Shown here: in pieces, positions 8,153 through 18,874 of the stretch
Position numbering within the stretch: the first letter of the stretch is position 1
Layout: every line of letters starts with the position of its first letter
Origin: Litsea cubeba
Taxonomy: Eukaryota > Streptophyta > Magnoliopsida > Laurales > Lauraceae
NCBI GenBank assembly: GCA_012931725.1
Contig: WHSA01001334.1
Coordinates: 62,001 to 126,000 of the forward strand
Direction: 5' to 3'
Length of the DNA stretch: 64,000 nucleotides
The notes under the pieces: generated by a model
Told to the model about the DNA's origin: nothing
The model's input: the letters and a program-made list of their open reading frames with translations, nothing else
Databases searched by the model: none
Made by a program: the position numbers and the translations under genes

Positions 8153-10462
8153 ATGCCTCCGAAAGCTAAGAAGGGCGGAGAATCCTCGAGAGCAATGCTC
8201 GAGCAGCCAGGCCCGTCAACGGACGTCCCACCTCAAGGGCGGTCCAGAACGGTGCATGGCACGTCTGCAGGCGAAGGCCGCCTAGGCTTGCAGCTCTACG
8301 TCGAGATCCCCTTCCAAGAGGGACTCGAAGCCTCGCTCTCAACAGACGAGGTCACGCCACCACGACGCGACGAGCGTCGGCATGAGCGTCCTCGAAAAGA
8401 TAACGTAGTGGCCGTAGAAGAGACGCACCGCGCTCAACCTCCTGCCGCCGGGGGAGATGTCGCAGCTCAAGATGCTCTCCTCCAGAAGCAGGAGCGGTTA
8501 ATCTGCGAGCTCCAGCAGCAGCTGAGGGTAGTGCAAACTGCCTCATTGAGACAGGTCTCTGAGCCTCAAGGCAAGAAGAGGGACGCCCCGAGCAGGGCGG
8601 CCCAGCCTCCTCGTGAGGATCTGAGGAACCATCTGGACCACAAGCGTAGCCAGATCCATGACGACGGCTCAAACAACAGCCGAAGTCATCATAGCCGCGG
8701 TGGCCGAGCTCATAGCCGTCGCAGCCCAGGTCCCTCCAAGCGGAGGCCAAGAGCGCGGACACCAGAGAAGGACGACGAGCAGGAGCGGTTCGACAAACGC
8801 ATCAGGTTGGCTTTGCAGCACAACCTGGATATGCGGGACCAGAAGCAAATCTGTGGCCACACCGATCTGGGGGCCTCACCCTTCACGCGAGACATCGAGC
8901 GAACTCCCTTGCCCAAGAAGTTCTCTGTCCCGCGGTTCGTCCCCTACGACGGACTGTCCGACCCATCCGCTCACCTCCGACACTTCTCCCAGAAGATGTC
9001 CATCTGGGGAAACGAGGGCCACCTCAACTGCAAGATCTTCTCCTCTAGTTTGGGTGACCTCCCACTGAAGTGGTTCTGTGCTCTCCCAGAGAAATTAGTT
9101 TCGGGTTGGAAGGAGCTCCAGCTCTCCTTCCTGAAGAAGTTCCAAGCTTACAGCCTCGTCCCCAAGACGGAAGGGGACATTCTCGCCCTGAAAATGAAGC
9201 AGGGCGAGAGCCTCGCCAAGTTCGCCCAACGATTCTGGGTGGTGTACAGTCAGGTCGAGGGCTCCAGGGAGGAGATAACGATCTTTGCCTTCCAACATGC
9301 CCTGACCCCCGGCCACGACCTCCGGAAGGACCTAGTTGGAGACCCCCCAGAGTCCATGCCGGCCTTAATGTCCCGGATAAAAGCGCTTTGTCGCCCGGGA
9401 GGAAGATGAAATCCGGACCCGAGAAGAGGACGAAGACCCGGAGCCCGGGGAGAAGAACAGCCAGCCTCGGCAGAGGGGCAGGAGGCCCCTCCAGAAGCAA
9501 GAGCACAAGCAAGCCTGGGTCGCCAATTCGGCGAAGCCTACGTCGTCCAGGTCTGGGGGCACCAGGAGGCCCAGACCTCCCACTGACGCCTATCAGGGCG
9601 TCAATGTCGTCTTCAAGGAGCCGATCTACCAGATCATGAACAAAATAAAGACCAAGCCATTCTTCAAGTGGCCTCCGCCCTTGAGGAATGAGCCCACCGC
9701 CGGTAGCCGAAGCAAGCTGTACTGTTCCTACCACAAGGGCAACGGGCACAAGTCCGAAGAGTGCAAGTCTCTGAAGTGGCACCTGGAGAGGCTTGCCGAC
9801 GAAGGCCGCATTCCAGAGTTCGTCAAGGCAGAGGATGCCGGCGGAAGCGAGAACCGAGTTCACCAGAGCGCGGCTCGGGATCAAGACAGCGAGGATTCCG
9901 AAAAGATCATTAACGTGATCCACCTGGCATCCTCAGCTCCCTCTCCCTCATCTCGCGGCAGCTCGCAGGCCCATGCCGACGCCAGGAGGGCATCGCACGG
10001 GAAAGAGGTGATGAAAGCCGAGCTCGGCCCGGCATCCAAAAGGGCTCGCCGCGACCGACCCGCGATCTCATTCTCAGACAGAGATCTGGAGGGAATCCAG
10101 CTTCCCCACAACGACCCCCTGCTCTTCACAATGAAGCTGAGAGACTTTACCGTGAAAAGGATCCTCGTCCACTCCGGCAGCTCTTCCGAGGTCCTCTACT
10201 ATGAGTGCTTCAAAAAAATGAACCTCTCAGAAACAGACCTCACGGAGGTCCGTGCACCCTTGCTAGGGTTATCCGCCAAGCCAGTCTATCCCAAGGGTAA
10301 AATCACCCTGGAAACCCGGGTGGGCGGAGCCTCCGGGCTGGCCGACTTCCTGGTTGTGGACGCCCCTTCTCCCTACAATGTCATCTTGGGCAGAACATGG
10401 CTCCACAAGTTGGAAGCAGTCCCTTCTTCCCTCCACCAGAAGCTGAAGTTCGTACTCGAGTG
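8153..10462 (+). pseudogene. Gag and protease of Retand element 1 (frameshifted, interrupted)
   Basis: The ATG at 8153 starts MPPKAKKGGESSRA, matching the start of the intact copy at 58131. A basic, Ser/Arg-rich N-terminal region is followed by the capsid-like Retrotrans_gag region (about 8930-9360: VPRFVPYDGLSDPSAHLRHF, LPLKWFCALPEK). A 1-bp insertion in an A-run near 9380 shifts the frame. The new frame continues to a zinc knuckle YCSYHKGNGHKSEEC (about 9719-9763) and then the aspartic protease with RILVHSGSSSEVL. The protease active-site triplet reads HSG instead of DSG/DTG (codon 10170-10172, CAC), so it should be inactive. The frame stops at the inserted solo LTR at 10463 and pol resumes at about 13574. 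Confidence 0.9.
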
Positions 10463-13400
10463 TGTAAGACCCCGACCCGAGAGACCTCGTTTAGAGTTGA
10501 TTAAGTTGTGTTTTAGTTTTTAAGTGTTTAGTGGTTTTTGGATTAGTTGGGGACTATAATAGCTTTTATGATAGCTTTGGGGAATTTGGAGAGCCTTTTT
10601 ATTTGTGGGACCCTTGGGGGTTCTTGTTAGGAATTGTGCGAGATTGGGGGTCTACCGATGATTTCCAAGAATCGTGTTTTAACCCCATTGGACTTATCTT
10701 ATTAATCCCTACAACTTTCATGCTGACATCGTTTCCATTCGAGGACCTTAAACCCGATTTTTCACTAATTGAGGGCAAAATGGTCTTTTTACCCAAAATC
10801 TGGACACCGATTTCAATGTCACCAAAATGTGCAAAATATATACTTTTTGGAAACTAGAAATTTTGCCGATCAACTTTGTCTTCTTCGTCGAAGTCGTTTG
10901 AAGCCCTGAAAACCATGTTTTGAGCCCGATAAGTCTTTTAAGTTGTGGGCCCCATTCCCACTTACTATATATAGAAAGCTTCTTCTTCATTTTTCCCATT
11001 TCTGGCAAAAACCCTAGAGGAGAAGAGAAACCCCAGCCCTAAGGGTTTTCCCTTACCTTTTTCTTGCCTCTTCATCTTCAATCCCCCACTAAGTTAGTGC
11101 TAATGGAAAATTAGAGGCTACAATCTTCTTTCTCATCGCAAGGGCTTCATCTTGACACCATTTTTGAAGAAAACCGCCCACTCCAAGACTTCCTTTGGAC
11201 AACACCTTGCTTTTTGAAGAACTTCCTTGTAAGTGATCTTCCTAAAAGTTTTATAATCTTGCTTGTTTAGCCCTAGGGAAACTCCATTTTAATTATTGGA
11301 AAATTCCGTCTTGTTTTACTTGGATTTTGATAATTTAGGGTTTGGATTTGGGGGTTTTGTGCATAGGTGTTTGATTAGGGGCCTAAGAGGTGATTAGAGC
11401 TCAAATTGATTTGCATTGGACCCAAGGCAACTGGATGAAATGATTCTCATGTGTTTTATCGTGTTTTATGCAAAGTCTTGATTTGTCTTCATTAATAGTT
11501 TTAATGGTTATCATGTTTGATGGTTTAGTCTTATTGATTTTGATTGATGATTTGATGAGATAAGGAGGTCAAGGAATAACCCAATTATTCATGAAGATAT
11601 GTATGGAAGAAGGGGAAAAAAAGGAAATGGATAGGAGTTGGACAAGAGAAGAATTTAACCAGATGGGTTGAGATTCGTTGCAGGACCGATCGATCGCCCA
11701 TCAGGTCCGATCGATCGGACTATAAATAACTGAGAGGGTTTTCAGGACCGATCGATCGCCGCCCATCAGGTCCGATCGATCGGACTGTAAATAACTGAGA
11801 GGGTTTTCAGGACCGATCGATCGGACTGTAAATAACTGTGAATGTTTCAGGACCGATCGATCGGCCAATGAGTCCGATCGATCGGACTGAAAGGAGATGA
11901 ACTGTAAAATAAGAGAATTGAGGAACTAATTTCCAGATTCATTCCAAGCCCATACTCAAGTCCAATTCAGCTCTATCCCTTATCTTATTATTTGAAGACA
12001 TTGAACCTGTAATGATGCATTTAAACCCATGAAAGATTGGGATAAATTGTGAGGGGCTGTAGTGTGGAGGTATTGTTTGGAGGCCCAATGCTATTCAAGG
12101 ATGGGTAAGGCATTGTATGAAGTCCGAAGGAAGGAGGAACCTCATCATGGAGATTTCATGAGGGTTTCTAGATTGACCAATGTGTATAAGGACCCGGAAT
12201 GTCCCTAACTCTTAAAGAGTACCAAAATTTCATCATAACCGACATATGGGACCCTATTCGCACTGATTCAATTCTAGAAACCCTTTTGTTAGCCTGTAAA
12301 CATATTGGAAACTATTTGTATTTGATTTTCAATCAATCCCCTATTTTGAGATTTCAATCGTGATTTGTGAGTACTCTTGAACCGAGAACATTGTGTTACC
12401 ATATTGTTAATTTGTTTAGACCCGTCCCGACTTTTATACGTTTTGTACCTATGGGTTCCCGCCCCGTTATGTGTATTTATTTGCTTCGGTTTTCGCATGT
12501 TACCTATCAGTCGGCATCACTCAGCTTGGATAACCTTATCGGTTTGATCCACCGGTTTGGATATCCCCTTCAGTTATACCCGCTGCAGCATGGTTCCCGC
12601 CTCGCCCCGATATACCTGGTTCGCTACCGTGGTCCCGCAGAGTATTATATGTATTTATTATATAAAAATCGTTGGCTCTCCTCACCTCGCGTGACTAAGG
12701 TTAACGTCGTTGATTCTCCTCACCTCGTGTGACTGAGGTCAATGTCCCGATGTGCTCTCATCACTTTTGTGAGAGAGGATTTAGCTTTGTGTGGTTGCCA
12801 CCTTGTTAGTCCCGAATCCTTGTCACCTTACATGTTTTATTTGCATATGTAACTCTTTTAAATGTTGCATTCTTCTTTATGAAAATTTATTGTTTATCTA
12901 GATTTTTACTATGTTTCTAGAGGCTTCATTGTTTTGAATTATTGTTATATCTTTTCACCCACCTGCCAGACCGTCGTGTCTGATCCATTTATTTTGGTAC
13001 TCAGGTCCCGAGCTTATTGCCTTTGAGGAGGAGGCGGAGGAGGCGGAGGAGGACCGCAGCGAGTGATTGAGTGGCAAGCCGATGATGTCATGTAGACATT
13101 CGGCCTTGCCTTGAGAACGATACACTTTGGGAACTTATAATATCTTTATTTTAGGTTTCATTTGGTTGTACGGTCTTTGTTGACCGTTATTTTGGGGCAT
13201 TAATCAACTGATATTTTGTAAATATAATTAACTTTACTTTTGGGGAAATATGCTTATGATCATTGCTCATTCTGATATCTTGTTATGTTAATCATAAATC
13301 AGTCTTGCTTATGGGATTGAATAGTACTAATATGGTTTGCTACACGCTTCCGCAGTCTTGAGAATATGTTGATATGGTTATATGTGAGATGATGTGTAAA

Positions 13401-13568
13401 GATAATCCTCACCGCGGAACCCTGTGAGAAATCACGTGCACGGACAAATGTTCTTTTAATTTCGTGTGCAGTTTAGCCAAAGAGATGCACGTGGCGCGGC
13501 ATCACCCCACCGTGTCCCGATCCCGGACTCGGCCTCTTTTCCCCTAGTCCCGGTCCGGGGTCGCGACA
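10463..13568. mobile_element. Solo LTR (3.1 kb) of a chromovirus-like gypsy element
   Basis: This interrupts the Retand polyprotein between protease and reverse transcriptase. It starts TGTAAGACCCCGACC and ends GGTCGCGACA; the reverse complement of the end (TGTCGCGACCCCGGACC) pairs with the start. The flanks GAGTG (10458-10462) and GAGAG (13569-13573) are a 5-bp duplication with one difference. A TATA box (ctatatatag, about 10967) precedes a T/C-rich stretch, and no coding domains are present, so this is one LTR left after recombination. The long LTR and TGT..GACCCC ends recall Del/Tekay chromoviruses, which is inference. ORFs at 10531-10857 and 12367-12732 are taken as chance ORFs. Confidence 0.8.
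11681..11890 (+). repeat. Palindrome-bearing minisatellite in solo LTR
   Basis: Degenerate units of about 40-75 bp contain CGATCGATCG seven times. Four units include the 16-bp palindrome GTCCGATCGATCGGAC or a one-base variant. Units are separated by ATAAATAACTGAGAGGG-like spacers. Confidence 0.85.
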
Positions 13569-13573
13569 GAGAG

Positions 13574-16500
13574 CAAGGAGGGTAAGTTGGAAGTGGTCAC
13601 AGTGGAGGGAGATCAGCAACAAGCTAGGCAGTGCATGCTGGCCGCGGTCCCAGCAGAAAAAGAGCCAGAGCGCTTCAGTCTCGCCGAGTTCAAGAGAGGG
13701 CTAGATGAAATCGGCCGAGATCCGGAGAAGAAAAGTATTGAGGATCTGGCCGAGGTCAGGCTCGACTCGGCGGACCCAGACAAGTTCTTCCTGATCGGCA
13801 CTCAGCTGCCAGACGAGGAGAGAGCCGAACTCTCCAGTTTCCTGGTGCAGAACGTCGACGTCTTCGCTTGGAGCCCATGCGGAATGCCTGGGGTCGACCC
13901 CGAGGTCATGTGCCACAAGCTAAATGTGGACCCCAGCCACAAGCCAGTGGTGCAAAGGGCCCGAAGGACAGGGCTGCAGCAGACAGACGCGGTCGTCGAA
14001 GAAGTCGACAAATTGCTGGAGGTAGGTGCCATCCGGGAAGTCCAGTACCCGGTCTGGCTGGCTAACACGGTGGTAGTTAAGAAGAAAACTGGTAAATGGA
14101 GGGTGTGCGTGGACTTCACAGATCTAAATAGGGCCTACCCTAAAGATAGTTTCCCCCTTCCGAAGATCGATCAATTGATCGACGCCACCGCTGGCCATGA
14201 CCGAATGAGCTTCCTCGACGCCTACGGAGGCTACCACCAGATACCACTGTACGAGCCCGACGAGGAGAAAACATTATTCATAACCCCCCGCGGCACTTAT
14301 TGCTACATGGTGATGCCCTTCAGGCTTAAGAACGCGGGGGCAACGTATCAGCGCCTCGTGACAAAGATGTTCCAGGCTCAGCTCGGCAAAACGGTGGAGG
14401 TGTACATCGACGATATGGTCGTCAAAGCAGAGCACTCCAACGACCACCTGGCAGATCTCGGCCAAGTCTTCGGCATCCTTCGCGCGTTCAAGCTCAAGCT
14501 CAATGCTTCCAAGTGCGCCTTCGGCATGGCTTCTGGCAAGTTCCTCGGTAGCTTGGTAACGCGCAGGGGGATAGAGGCCAATCCAGACCAGATCACCGCA
14601 ATTCAGGGCATCCTGAGCCCCTCCACCACGAAAGAGGTCCAGAAGCTCACAGGAATGGCTGCAGCACTCAATCGCTTCATTAGCCGGTCATCAGATAAGT
14701 GCAAGCCTTTCTTTCAGCTTCTGAGAAAAAATTTAAAATTCCAATGGACTCCTGAGTGCGACCATGCGTTGGCCGCGCTCAAAACCTATCTATCCTCACC
14801 ACCCTTACTCTCCACCCCAGCTCGGGGGGAGACTTTGTATTTATATCTTGCGGTCTCGGATCACGCAGTGAGCTCCGTCCTCATCAGGGAGGACGAGGGA
14901 ATTCAAAAACCAATTTATTACACGAGCAAGACCCTGCTGGATGCCGAGACCAGATACCTTCTATTGGAGAAGCTCGCGTTGGCTCTCGTCAGTGCCTCCC
15001 GCAAGCTCTACCATTATTTCCAATCCCACACCATTGTGGTGATCACGGAGCATCCACTCCATTCAATATTCAAAAAGGCTGACTTTTCAGGGCAAATATC
15101 AAAGTGGGCAGTTGAACTGGGGCAGTATGACATACAGTACCGTCCCCGAACTGCGATCAAAGCCCAGATTCTGGCAGACTTCATCGTTGAATTCGTCTCG
15201 CCCAACTCGGCTCCATCCCAGCCCGGCGCGGAACTGGGGGGCATAGGGCATGAGCCCGAAGTCACTGAGGCCGAACAGCCTCCCACCTCGGCATGAAAGA
15301 TCTTTGTCGACGGTTCGTCCACCTCCAAGAGAGCTGGCACCGGCATAGTCCTCCAATCGCCAGAGGGTCTGGTCATAGAGCAGGCTTTCACCTTGGACTT
15401 CAAAACAACAAACAATGAGGCAGAGTACGAAGCACTGATTGCAGGGTTGAACAGCGCCCAAATCCTCGGAGCCCAGCACCTGGTGATTTTCAGCGATTCG
15501 CAACTGGTAACTAGCCAGCTCGCTGGAGACTACCAGGCCAGGGACGACAGGATGGCGGCTTACTTAGCCCTCGCGAAAAAACTGCTGTCTCATTTCCAGA
15601 AAGCCGAGGTCAGGCAGATCTCCCGAGATACCAACACGCACGCTGATGCGCTTGCAAACCTGGCCTCTGCTGTCGAAGCAGGAAAGAAGAGGATTGTCGA
15701 GGTTGGGTCGATAACAAGATCAAGCCTAGAACTCCACTCGCCTCGGCTAATCCTCTATGCCGATCTCAGCCCGAGCTGGATGGATCCAGTCATCGCTTAC
15801 TTGAAGGACGACCGGCTCCCCGAGGACAAGACTGAAACGCACCGAATCAGACTCAAGGCAGCTCGATTCTGGCTGTCTCTCGAAGGCAAGCTCTACAGGA
15901 AATCCTTCACGGGTCCGTATCTCCAATGCGTCCATCCGCGCAAGGTGGACGACTTCCTGTATGAGATCCACGAAGGAATCTGTGGCAGTCATATAGGAGG
16001 TCGATCACTGGCCTACAGGGCTATAAGCCAAGGTTACTGGTGGCCCTACATGCAAAAGGACGCGCAGGTGTACCCCAGGAAATGTGAAAAATGCCAGAAG
16101 TTCTCCCACTCTCTCCATCAGCCAGCGCAAGATCTGAGTCCCCTCTCTAGTCCGTGGCCCTTCGCTCAATGGGGCCTGGACATTGTGGGGCCTCTCCACC
16201 GAGCTCCGGGGAACAAGAGATGGCTGATAGTCGCTACGGATTACTTCACAAAATGGATAGAAGCTGAACCGTTGTCCTCCATCACGGACAGGGACTCCAG
16301 GAACTTCGTTTGGAAAAACATCCTAACGAGGTTCGGCATCCCCAGGACCCTGATTTCGGACAACGGGACTCAGTTCGACTCCAAATCCTTCAAAGACTTC
16401 TGCCAAGAGCACGGCATCAGAAACCATTACTCCACTCCGGCATATCCACAGAGCAATGGCCAGGCCGAGATCTCTAACAAAGTGATCCTGGACGGCCTAA

Positions 16501-17015
16501 AGAAGTGATTGGACAAGGCAAAGGGAAGATGGGTAGAGGAACTTCCGAGCGTGCTTTGGGCATACAGAACGACTCCAAGGAGGTCTACCTCGGCGACACC
16601 TTTCTCTCTGGCCTATGGGATGGAGGCGGTCATTCCTTTAGAAATTGGCCTCCCTACCCTGAGAACAGAGCTGGTCGACCAAGGCCGAAATGAGACAAAC
16701 CTGGCAATGGAGCTGGACCTGGCGGACGAGCGCCGAGAAGCAGCAGCCCTACGACTAACTGACTATCAGCAGCGGCTGGCCAGAGCGTACAATGAAAAAG
16801 TAAGAGAAAGAAGCTTCTCCGTGGGAGAGCTGGTTCTAAAAAAGACCCTGCCAACTGACAAAGAACCAAACGAAGGGAAGCTGGCCCCGAACTGGCACGG
16901 CCCATTCAGGGTAGTCTCACTGGCAGGAAGATCATCCTACAAGCTCGAGGACTTAGAGGGCAAGCCACTGCCGAGGGCATGGAATGCATCCCACTTAAAA
17001 AAGTTCTATTTCTAA
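13574..17015 (+). pseudogene. Pol of Retand element 1: RT, RNase H, archaeal-type RNase H, integrase
   Basis: A single frame runs to 17015, with only two stops, TGA at 15294-15296 and TGA at 16506-16508. Reverse transcriptase includes LDAYGGYHQIPL (first catalytic Asp) and the YIDD box (about 14402-14413). RNase H 1 follows (LYLYLAVSDHAVSSVLIRE onward to about 15200). The second RNase H begins KIFVDGSSTSKRAGTG (from 15300), with EAEYEALIAGL, SDSQLV and NTHADALANLAS, the arrangement known for TAT-lineage elements. Integrase has a zinc-binding H-H-C-C region (HEGICGSHIGG to CEKC, about 15966-16095) and the core with LDIVGP, ISDNGTQF and NGQAE (D-D-E). Both stops sit where tryptophan would be expected. 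No chromodomain follows. Confidence 0.93.
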
Positions 17016-17101
17016 AGATGTAATGAGTCTCAGAATCAATGAAAGCAGCTTTTGCCCTGTCATCAGTTCGTCGTCTCGTTTTAACTGACTTCGGCATCTC
17101 T

Positions 17102-17514
17102 GGGTCTACCGCCCTGGAAAAGCCTTCGAGTTCGAACACTCAGTCGTTTCCTAAAGCCCTGGGTCTACCGCCCTGGAAAAGGCTTCGAGTTCGAACACTC
17201 AGTCGTTTCCTAAAGCCCTGGGTCTACCGCCCTGGAAAAGGCTTCGAGTTCGAACACTCAGTCGTTTCCTAAAGCCCTGGGTCTACAGCCCTGGAAAAGG
17301 CTTCGAGTTCAAACACTCAGTCGTTTCCTAAAGCCCTGGGTCTACCGCCCTGGAAAAGGCTTCGAGTTCGAACACTCAGTCGTTTCCTAAAGCCCTGGGT
17401 CTACCGCCCTGGAAAAGGCTTCGAGTTCGAACACTCAGTCGTTTCCTAAAGCCCTGGGTCTACCGCCCTGGAAAAGGCTTCGAGTTCACACACTCAGTCT
17501 TTTCCTAAAGTTCC
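17102..17514 (+). repeat. 59-bp tandem array in 3' region of Retand element 1
   Basis: Seven nearly identical units of 59 bp start at 17102, 17161, 17220, 17279, 17338, 17397 and 17456, each opening GGGTCTACCGCCCTGG and ending with TCGTTTCCTAAAG. The array begins about 85 bp after the integrase stop. Variable 3' tandem repeats are known from TAT/Ogre elements. Confidence 0.95.
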
Positions 17515-18874
17515 GGGTTTATACACCCCTCGAGACCGTTGCCGAACTCATGCTCACACAGCCGAAACCAACGGGATTCTGGGTCCACTTCGGCGCGAGG
17601 CAGTTCGTCTCGGCCAATGCTAGTCCATTTCGGCCAAGGTCAGTTTTTAAGAAGGAAAGAGCAGTGCAAGCACTGAAAGTGCGAAAAAGCAGCACAAAAA
17701 TACAAGTATTACAAAACAGTGCGAGAAAAGTAAGAAAGAGTACAAAAACACTGTACACAGATTGTGTGATCATAAAACTCGTCCTTTTTATTCACTGTAA
17801 TTACTTCATTACAAGGGTCACAGAAAAGAAAACAAAGCACAGAAAGGAGGCTCTCAGTCCTCTAAAAGCAGAAAAAGAAATAAAGACTGGGAGGCTCTAA
17901 TCTTCACCGACTCTTCAAGATGCAAGCTTGAAGACTCTGGTCCGCTGTTTGGAGGCTTTGGGGGAACCTGAATTCCACCGAGCTATACAATACGCTTTGG
18001 TTGGTCAGACCAAAGCATGCTAGAGCCCCTCCAGTTCAGAAGCCCTAGACCTCGCTGAGCTCTTCAACACCTTCCGGTCAGTGAAACCAAAGTTTGAAGA
18101 ACCCCTCGGTCCAGCGGAGCCTCGATCCTGCCCCCTACTCGGCGGTCTTGATATACCGCAAGAAGCGCATTCCCACGCAAGACCATGTAGGACCGCCGAA
18201 CGCGGAGGGCGCCACCAACCCACAGTTGCAGAAGACTCCCATGCAACCGGACCGGGGAGGGTTGGCCATGGACCCGTGTTCAGAGAGCGCGTGGTCCACG
18301 AGGAACACTTTCAGAGAGCGCGTAGACCACGACGGACTTCCCCCCTCGGAGAGAGCCATCCTCAGGCGCAGGGGTTCCCCCCCGGATCGAATATTCCTAA
18401 AGGTCTACCGGACATGGCTGCTACGTCTATGTGAATTAAGCTATCCTAATTCCTTTTCTTTTCCTCTCCCATGGCGAGCCTACCACCTCTACTTATAGGA
18501 AGAAGAAGGGCCCGGTCTCCGAAGGAAGTTATGAGGCAAAGTCTCCTATGCGTTACGTGGGAAGCACGTCTTCCTATATGATGACCAGCGATCCCTATGG
18601 CGCCACGTGGAGCCGTTCGCCCGATTCCCTCATCGGCCGTATCGCCACACTTACTGCTATTTATGGTCTTCAGAATACGGAGAATCGGCACAGATAGCTA
18701 TGAAGTTCGAGGGTCGCGCATCACATAAAAGGCATTCAATACCAAACTCAGAAGTAAAGTGAAGTAAAGGAGCTCTGTTCTCATTAAAAGCGAAGGGTGT
18801 TACAGGGCTGAAAGCAATACATATAAAAGGTAGAAAGAGAAAGTCACAAAGGCCAAAAGCAAGAAGAGGCGAGA
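17515..18874. other. Non-coding 3' region of Retand element 1
   Basis: No credible gene. The first 380 bp are shared with element 2 (about 60799-61170). The rest (17900-18870) has only short conflicting ORFs on both strands. It separates the tandem array from the end of the antisense gene. Confidence 0.6.

Noticed and set aside
8352..9923. Long minus-strand and alternate-frame ORFs over gag
   Set aside because: Shadows of the GC-rich gag frame; the plus frame carries recognisable gag motifs and is conserved with 58131-59969.
17550..17900. 116-aa plus-strand ORF in the Retand 3' region
   Set aside because: Not conserved in frame with element 2 (60826-61378 uses other frames) and has low-complexity Lys-rich sequence.
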